Source: Cedecea neteri (GTDB taxonomy: Bacteria; Pseudomonadota; Gammaproteobacteria; Enterobacterales; Enterobacteriaceae). Taken from it: a stretch of DNA of 64,000 nucleotides. The DNA lies in the NCBI RefSeq assembly GCF_000757825.1, contig NZ_CP009451.1, forward strand, positions 3,720,001-3,784,000, read 5' to 3'. This document shows positions 59,941 through 64,000 of this stretch, piece after piece. A model generated the notes under the pieces. It saw only the letters and a list, made by a program, of their open reading frames with translations, did not search any database and was not told the origin of the DNA. Position 1 is the stretch's first letter; every line of letters begins with the position of its first letter. Made by a program: the position numbers and the translations under genes.

Positions 59941-61518
59941 ATGACGGAAAACATTCATAAACATCGCATCCTGATCCTCGACTTCGGTTCTCAGTACACT
60001 CAGCTGGTGGCGCGCCGCGTCCGTGAGCTGGGCGTTTACTGCGAACTGTGGGCATGGGATGTTACCGAAGCTCAAATTCGTGAGTTCAACCCAAGCGGCA
60101 TCATTCTCTCCGGCGGCCCGGAAAGCACCACCGAAGAAAACAGCCCGCGTGCGCCAGAGTATGTGTTCACCGCCGGCGTACCGGTGTTCGGCGTTTGCTA
60201 CGGCATGCAGACCATGGCCATGCAGCTGGGCGGCCACGTTGAAAGCTCTACCGAGCGTGAGTTTGGCTACGCGCAGGTTGAAGTGAAAACCGACAGCGCG
60301 CTGGTTCGCGGCATCGAAGACTCCCTGAGCGCAGCAGGTAAGCCGCTGCTGGACGTCTGGATGAGCCACGGCGACAAAGTCACGGCTATCCCGTCCGACT
60401 TCGTGACCGTTGCCAGCACCGAAACCTGTCCGTTTGCCATTATGGCCAACGAAGAAAAACGCTTCTACGGCGTGCAGTTCCACCCGGAAGTGACCCACAC
60501 CCGTCAGGGCCAGCGTCTGCTGGAGCGTTTTGTACTGGAAATCTGCGGCTGCGAAGCGCTGTGGACCCCGGCAAAAATCATCGAAGATGCGATCGTCCGC
60601 ATCCGCGAGCAGGTCGGTAACGACAAAGTTATCCTCGGCCTGTCCGGCGGCGTTGACTCCTCCGTAACCGCGATGCTGCTGCACCGCGCCATCGGTGAAA
60701 ACCTGACCTGCGTATTCGTGGACAACGGACTGCTGCGCCTGAACGAAGCCGCTCAGGTAATGGACATGTTTGGCGATCACTTCGGCCTGAACATCGTTCA
60801 CGTTGAGGGCGAAGAGCGCTTCCTGACCGCGCTGGCGGGCGAGAACGACCCGGAAGCCAAGCGTAAGATCATCGGTCGCGTGTTCGTGGAAGTGTTCGAC
60901 GAAGAAGCGCTGAAGCTGGAAGACGTTAAATGGCTGGCGCAGGGCACCATCTACCCTGACGTTATCGAGTCTGCGGCCTCCGCGACCGGCAAAGCGCACG
61001 TCATCAAATCTCACCACAACGTGGGCGGCCTGCCGAAAGAGATGAAGATGGGCCTGGTTGAGCCGCTGCGTGAGCTGTTCAAAGACGAAGTCCGCAAAAT
61101 CGGCCTCGAGCTTGGCCTGCCGTACGACATGCTTTACCGCCACCCGTTCCCGGGCCCGGGCCTTGGCGTTCGCGTGCTGGGCGAAGTGAAGAAAGAGTAC
61201 TGCGACCTGCTGCGCCGCGCCGACGCTATCTTCATTGAAGAGCTGCACAAAGCCGACCTGTACAACAAAGTGAGCCAGGCGTTCACCGTGTTCCTGCCGG
61301 TCCGTTCCGTGGGCGTAATGGGCGACGGCCGCAAGTACGACTGGGTTGTTTCCCTGCGTGCGGTAGAAACCATCGACTTCATGACCGCGCACTGGGCGCA
61401 CCTGCCGTATGACTTCCTCGGCCGCGTGTCCAACCGCATCATCAACGAAGTGAACGGCATCTCCCGCGTGGTTTACGATATTTCAGGTAAACCGCCGGCT
61501 ACGATCGAATGGGAATAA
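59941..61518 (+). CDS. guaA: GMP synthase (glutamine-hydrolysing)
   Basis: The 525-residue enzyme converts XMP to GMP. The glutamine amidotransferase triad is Cys in FGVCYGMQ and His and Glu in QFHPEVTH. The ATP-pyrophosphatase P-loop is [10 protein letters not shown]. The C-terminal dimerisation domain ends in PPATIEWE. Its 3' end is a known type of site for foreign DNA in enterobacteria, and ccdAB lies beyond it. Confidence 0.98.
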   Translation: MTENIHKHRILILDFGSQYTQLVARRVRELGVYCELWAWDVTEAQIREFNPSGIILSGGPESTTEENSPRAPEYVFTAGVPVFGVCYGMQTMAMQLGGHVESSTEREFGYAQVEVKTDSALVRGIEDSLSAAGKPLLDVWMSHGDKVTAIPSDFVTVASTETCPFAIMANEEKRFYGVQFHPEVTHTRQGQRLLERFVLEICGCEALWTPAKIIEDAIVRIREQVGNDKVILGLSGGVDSSVTAMLLHRAIGENLTCVFVDNGLLRLNEAAQVMDMFGDHFGLNIVHVEGEERFLTALAGENDPEAKRKIIGRVFVEVFDEEALKLEDVKWLAQGTIYPDVIESAASATGKAHVIKSHHNVGGLPKEMKMGLVEPLRELFKDEVRKIGLELGLPYDMLYRHPFPGPGLGVRVLGEVKKEYCDLLRRADAIFIEELHKADLYNKVSQAFTVFLPVRSVGVMGDGRKYDWVVSLRAVETIDFMTAHWAHLPYDFLGRVSNRIINEVNGISRVVYDISGKPPATIEWE

Positions 61519-61590
61519 GTTTTTAGCACTGACTAAAAACCGCTAGCTCCAAAAGTCGCCAGTAAAATCGAAGGATTTTCTGGCGATTTT
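61519..61590 (+). terminator. Double hairpin terminator of guaA
   Basis: GTTTTTAG-CACTGA-CTAAAAAC starts immediately after the guaA stop. A second stem, TCGCCAG...CTGGCGA with AAAATC-GAAG-GATTTT inside (61556-61586), follows and ends in TTTTCTTTT. Confidence 0.85.
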
Positions 61591-61878
61591 CTTTTGCTCC
61601 GTGTACTACAAAACTCTCTCCGTAATCACTTCCCCTTAATCATCTTCGTACCGCAAAAAACTAACGCATGTGACTCATAGTCCTTGGAGTGCGTAGCGAA
61701 CAAAGGCGATGCTTATTCGTGTTGAAACATTCAATACGGAGGTAGAGATTTGGCCTTCGCGCTATCCGGTCTTGAATACTGGCGCTGTGGAAGAGGGGGA
61801 TATCCACTCCCACAGCGATTGATCGTAAAAACAGGTCGGTTTCCACTGAAAGAGCTGGCCTGCCATAAAGCCTGAACG
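61591..61878. other. Gap between guaA terminator and ccdB
   Basis: A 37-codon plus-strand ORF at 61709-61822 (starting MLIRVETFNTEVEIW) is the only small frame with any appeal. It has no clear ribosome-binding site and I do not recognise it. No integrase, tRNA or direct-repeat attachment site could be identified by eye. Confidence 0.3.
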
Positions 61879-62190
61879 CTACTCGATGCCATAGAAAAGG
61901 AAGTTAAGCGCCGCTTTTATTGTATTTTCATGTTCAGCCGCGCTGCAGTGTTCTGCGCCGAGGACCCGTTCAGGGATGCTCGCGAGTTCATGAGTCATCA
62001 CAATAAAATCCTCACCGGCCAGGTTAATGGATGGGGTGAGTTTGTCCGTGCGTGGCCCTTTATAGTTTTCAGCTGGAAATAAAGGAATGACGACTCGGGT
62101 GTTTCTGCGCCCAATGATGTTGCTCTGAACATTCAATAAATACGGGTAAGCCGTTGGCCTGCCCGTATTTTTGTAGACGGTGAATTGCAT
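61879..62190 (-). CDS. ccdB: CcdB-family toxin
   Basis: The 103-residue protein has the CcdB start MQFTVYKNTGR, followed by the motif NVQSNIIGRRNTRVVIPL and a C-terminal gyrase-contact helix ending in FLFYGIE. F-plasmid CcdB ends Trp-Gly-Ile; here the tryptophan is tyrosine and a Glu is added. CcdB toxins poison DNA gyrase. Chromosomal homologues vary at this position, so toxicity is uncertain. It begins two bases after the ccdA stop. Confidence 0.9.
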   Translation of the reverse strand: MQFTVYKNTGRPTAYPYLLNVQSNIIGRRNTRVVIPLFPAENYKGPRTDKLTPSINLAGEDFIVMTHELASIPERVLGAEHCSAAEHENTIKAALNFLFYGIE

Positions 62191-62192
62191 GA

Positions 62193-62435
62193 TCAGAACG
62201 TCCTGTAGGTGTCGGATAAAAGCCCGTTTTCTTCCGTGAGCTGATTCAGATAGTCGATTGCGGCTTCGTTTTCTTTCTTCCAGCGAGCGGCTTCAATCTC
62301 CTTGATTTCGGCCTTTAGAGCATTACGCAACGTTTGTGACAAGTTGATTCCTGCCGCCCTGGCTTCCTGAATCAGCTCTGGCTCTAGTGTGACAGTGACC
62401 GTTTTTTTCACTCGTATACTTGCTGATGCGGGCAT
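62193..62435 (-). CDS. ccdA: CcdA-family antitoxin
   Basis: The 80-residue protein has an N-terminal ribbon-helix-helix (KKTVTVTLEPELIQEARAAG). A C-terminal acidic tail (WKKENEAAIDYLNQLTEENG) would wrap CcdB. It precedes ccdB, as is standard, and the complex normally represses its own promoter in the AT-rich region 62436-62520. Confidence 0.92.
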   Translation of the reverse strand: MPASASIRVKKTVTVTLEPELIQEARAAGINLSQTLRNALKAEIKEIEAARWKKENEAAIDYLNQLTEENGLLSDTYRTF

Positions 62436-62662
62436 GGCTCCTCCTCAATATCTGCGCATTTCTATGTGCAATTAACACATACGGTAGCACATATACAGTA
62501 TGGCGAAAATATCATCAAAATATCTTTGGCTAAAAATCGACTTCCTGCCTTCGTTAGCAAAGCCTCACGCCGTAAGCCGCTATATAAATCCCGATTGATC
62601 TGCTAAAACATCTGGCGATCCGACTACGGCAAAAGTTAAACAAGACTGAGGTAAAGAGCACC

Positions 62663-63868
62663 ATGAATAAAGCAGATCATCTCCAGGCGGTCACGGCCAA
62701 AGCCAGAGCAATCATGGCCCGGAACAATATTGAGGCTTTGGTGGTGACCACCCCGGACAACTTTTGCCATGTCACCGGGTTTGCCAGTTTCTTTATGTAC
62801 ACCTTCCGCCATACCGGCGCGGCGCTGGCGGTCATTTTCCGGGATGAAAAGCTGCCATCTTTGGTTGTGATGAACGAGTTTGAGGCGGCAGGCCTGCAGT
62901 TTGAGCTGGCGAACTATGAGCTGAAGACCTTCCCGGTTTGGGTCGATGTCGATGAGCCTTTCAACCCGCAGCGGGTGATTAAAGAACGGCCGATTGGCCC
63001 ACCGGTTGAAGCTGTTTTCACGCTGCTCAAATCCACTTTAGCGGACGCCGGCGTGCTGGATAAAAACATCGCTATCGAGCTGAATGCGATGAGCAATGGC
63101 GGCAAGCAGACGCTGGATAAGGTGCTCCCGAATTTACGGCTGGTGGATTCCACGGCAATCTTCAATGAGCTACGAATGGTCAAAAGCCCGTGGGAGATAG
63201 CCTTCCTGCGTAAAAGCGCGCAGATTACCGAGTATGGGATCGGCGAAGCCTTTAAGGCGATTGGCGAGGGCTGTTCTGCGTGGGATCTCACTGCCGCCTA
63301 TAAAGCGGCCGTTATGCAGCACCCGGAAACGAACCTTTCGCGCTTCCATTTGATCTCGGTAGGGGATGATTTTGCCCCCAAGCTCATCCCGAGCCGTGAA
63401 CCCGTTAAATCGGGCGACTTAATCAAATTTGACTGCGGCGTGGACGTCGCCGGGTACGGCGCGGATTTGGCGCGTACCGTGGTATTCGGCCAGCCAACGG
63501 AGATGGCGGAGCGAATCTACCAAACGATTTTGCAGGGCCATGAGCATATGCTGAGCCTGATTGGCCCTGGCGTGAAGCTCAGCCACGTGTTTAACGACAC
63601 GATGAGCAAAATCAAAGCCAATGGCTTACCGCACTATAACCGGGGTCATTTAGGCCATGGTGACGGGCTGTTTTTAGGCCTGGAAGAAGCGCCATTCGTG
63701 AGCGCTGCGGCCACCGAAACCTTTGAACCGGGCATGGTCTTTAGCGTGGAAACGCCTTACTACGGCATCGGGGTCGGGGCGATCATGCTGGAAGATATGC
63801 TGCTCATCACCGATGACGGCTATGAGCTGTTTAGCCAGTTACCCAGAACGTTACAGCGCTTTGAGTAA
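62663..63868 (+). CDS. M24-family metallopeptidase (Xaa-Pro dipeptidase-like)
   Basis: The 401-residue protein has a creatinase-like N-terminal domain and a pita-bread M24 domain. Its metal ligands are all visible: Asp in KFDCGVDVAG, Asp in GADLARTV, His in NRGHLGHGDG, Glu in FSVETPYYG and Glu in IMLEDMLL. It likely cleaves an X-Pro or related peptide bond; the precise substrate is unknown. No operon partner is seen in the window. Confidence 0.85.
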   Translation: MNKADHLQAVTAKARAIMARNNIEALVVTTPDNFCHVTGFASFFMYTFRHTGAALAVIFRDEKLPSLVVMNEFEAAGLQFELANYELKTFPVWVDVDEPFNPQRVIKERPIGPPVEAVFTLLKSTLADAGVLDKNIAIELNAMSNGGKQTLDKVLPNLRLVDSTAIFNELRMVKSPWEIAFLRKSAQITEYGIGEAFKAIGEGCSAWDLTAAYKAAVMQHPETNLSRFHLISVGDDFAPKLIPSREPVKSGDLIKFDCGVDVAGYGADLARTVVFGQPTEMAERIYQTILQGHEHMLSLIGPGVKLSHVFNDTMSKIKANGLPHYNRGHLGHGDGLFLGLEEAPFVSAAATETFEPGMVFSVETPYYGIGVGAIMLEDMLLITDDGYELFSQLPRTLQRFE

Positions 63869-63877
63869 GCTTAATCC

Positions 63878-63903
63878 GGGGCATTGAGTTGCCCTTTTTT
63901 CGC
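63878..63903 (+). terminator. Terminator after the M24 peptidase gene
   Basis: GGGCA-TTGAGT-TGCCC followed by six T forms a short rho-independent terminator 10 bases after the stop. Confidence 0.75.
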
Positions 63904-63916
63904 TTAATTATCGATC

Positions 63917-64000
63917 TCAGCTAAAAAACGCCAGCTTAAAAGCAAACAGCGCCAGGAACAGGCCGGTGGCTTTTTCCAGCAGATAAACCATGCCGGGGCG
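63917..64000 (-). CDS. C-terminal end of a probable LysE/RhtB-family exporter
   Basis: On the minus strand 27 codons run in from the window edge and end at a TGA. The peptide MVYLLEKATGLFLALFAFK is a single hydrophobic helix of the kind that ends LysE-family amino-acid exporters. Only the tail is visible, so the family call is tentative. Confidence 0.45.
   Translation of the reverse strand, partial: RPGMVYLLEKATGLFLALFAFKLAFFS

Noticed and set aside
59938..61401. A 487-codon open frame on the minus strand opposite guaA
   Set aside because: It lies fully antisense to the highly conserved guaA, has biased composition from GC-rich codon positions, and shows no recognisable domain.

Overview
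The window is chromosomal DNA from a member of the Enterobacteriaceae. Most genes are near-identical in kind and order to the Escherichia coli segment running from qseG/glrR through glyA, isc, hisS and der to guaBA. The species cannot be named from this sequence; the extra sugar, biuret and nickel-type transport genes only say it is not E. coli K-12. The DNA is GC-rich, and protein starts were chosen mostly by family length and ribosome-binding sites.

Layout. 1-2062: end of qseG, glrR and glnB. 2126-3325: an IS110-family element inserted inside an interspersed palindromic repeat between glnB and hmp. 3356-6128: hmp and glyA, divergent, with NsrR and PurR sites. 6172-20765: a sugar-uptake and catabolism island. 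It combines yphA, yphH, yphG and yphB homologues with a ribose/AI-2-type ABC transporter, an FGGY pentulose kinase, a SIS isomerase and an MFS sugar porter. 20869-25043: hcaT, csiE and a DUF1007/NicO metal-transport pair. 25146-32620: suhB, trmJ and the complete isc operon. 32838-43474: pepB, sseB, sseA, the alpha-2-macroglobulin gene yfhM and pbpC. 43643-52856: ndk, rlmN, rodZ, ispG, hisS, yfgM, bamB and der. 52914-56365: a biuret-hydrolase operon with a sigma-54-type promoter. 56624-61518: yfgJ, xseA and guaBA. 61879-64000: ccdAB toxin-antitoxin genes, an M24 peptidase and the end of a LysE-like gene.

How the genes work together. The isc operon builds Fe-S clusters used by products nearby, such as IspG, RlmN and IscR itself. 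RodZ and PbpC act in envelope growth; BamB and YfgM act in envelope protein handling. The yph-type island reads as one inducible pathway: two uptake routes, a mutarotase, a kinase and an isomerase, under a ROK repressor. Its substrate is unknown. The biuret operon reads as nitrogen scavenging.

The most striking observation is in the IS110-family element. Its 5' non-coding region folds into a two-loop bridge RNA of about 178 nt. All four guide segments can be matched by eye to the element's own target and donor junctions. The programmed target is the interspersed repeat it sits in, of which an intact copy lies at 34131-34222.
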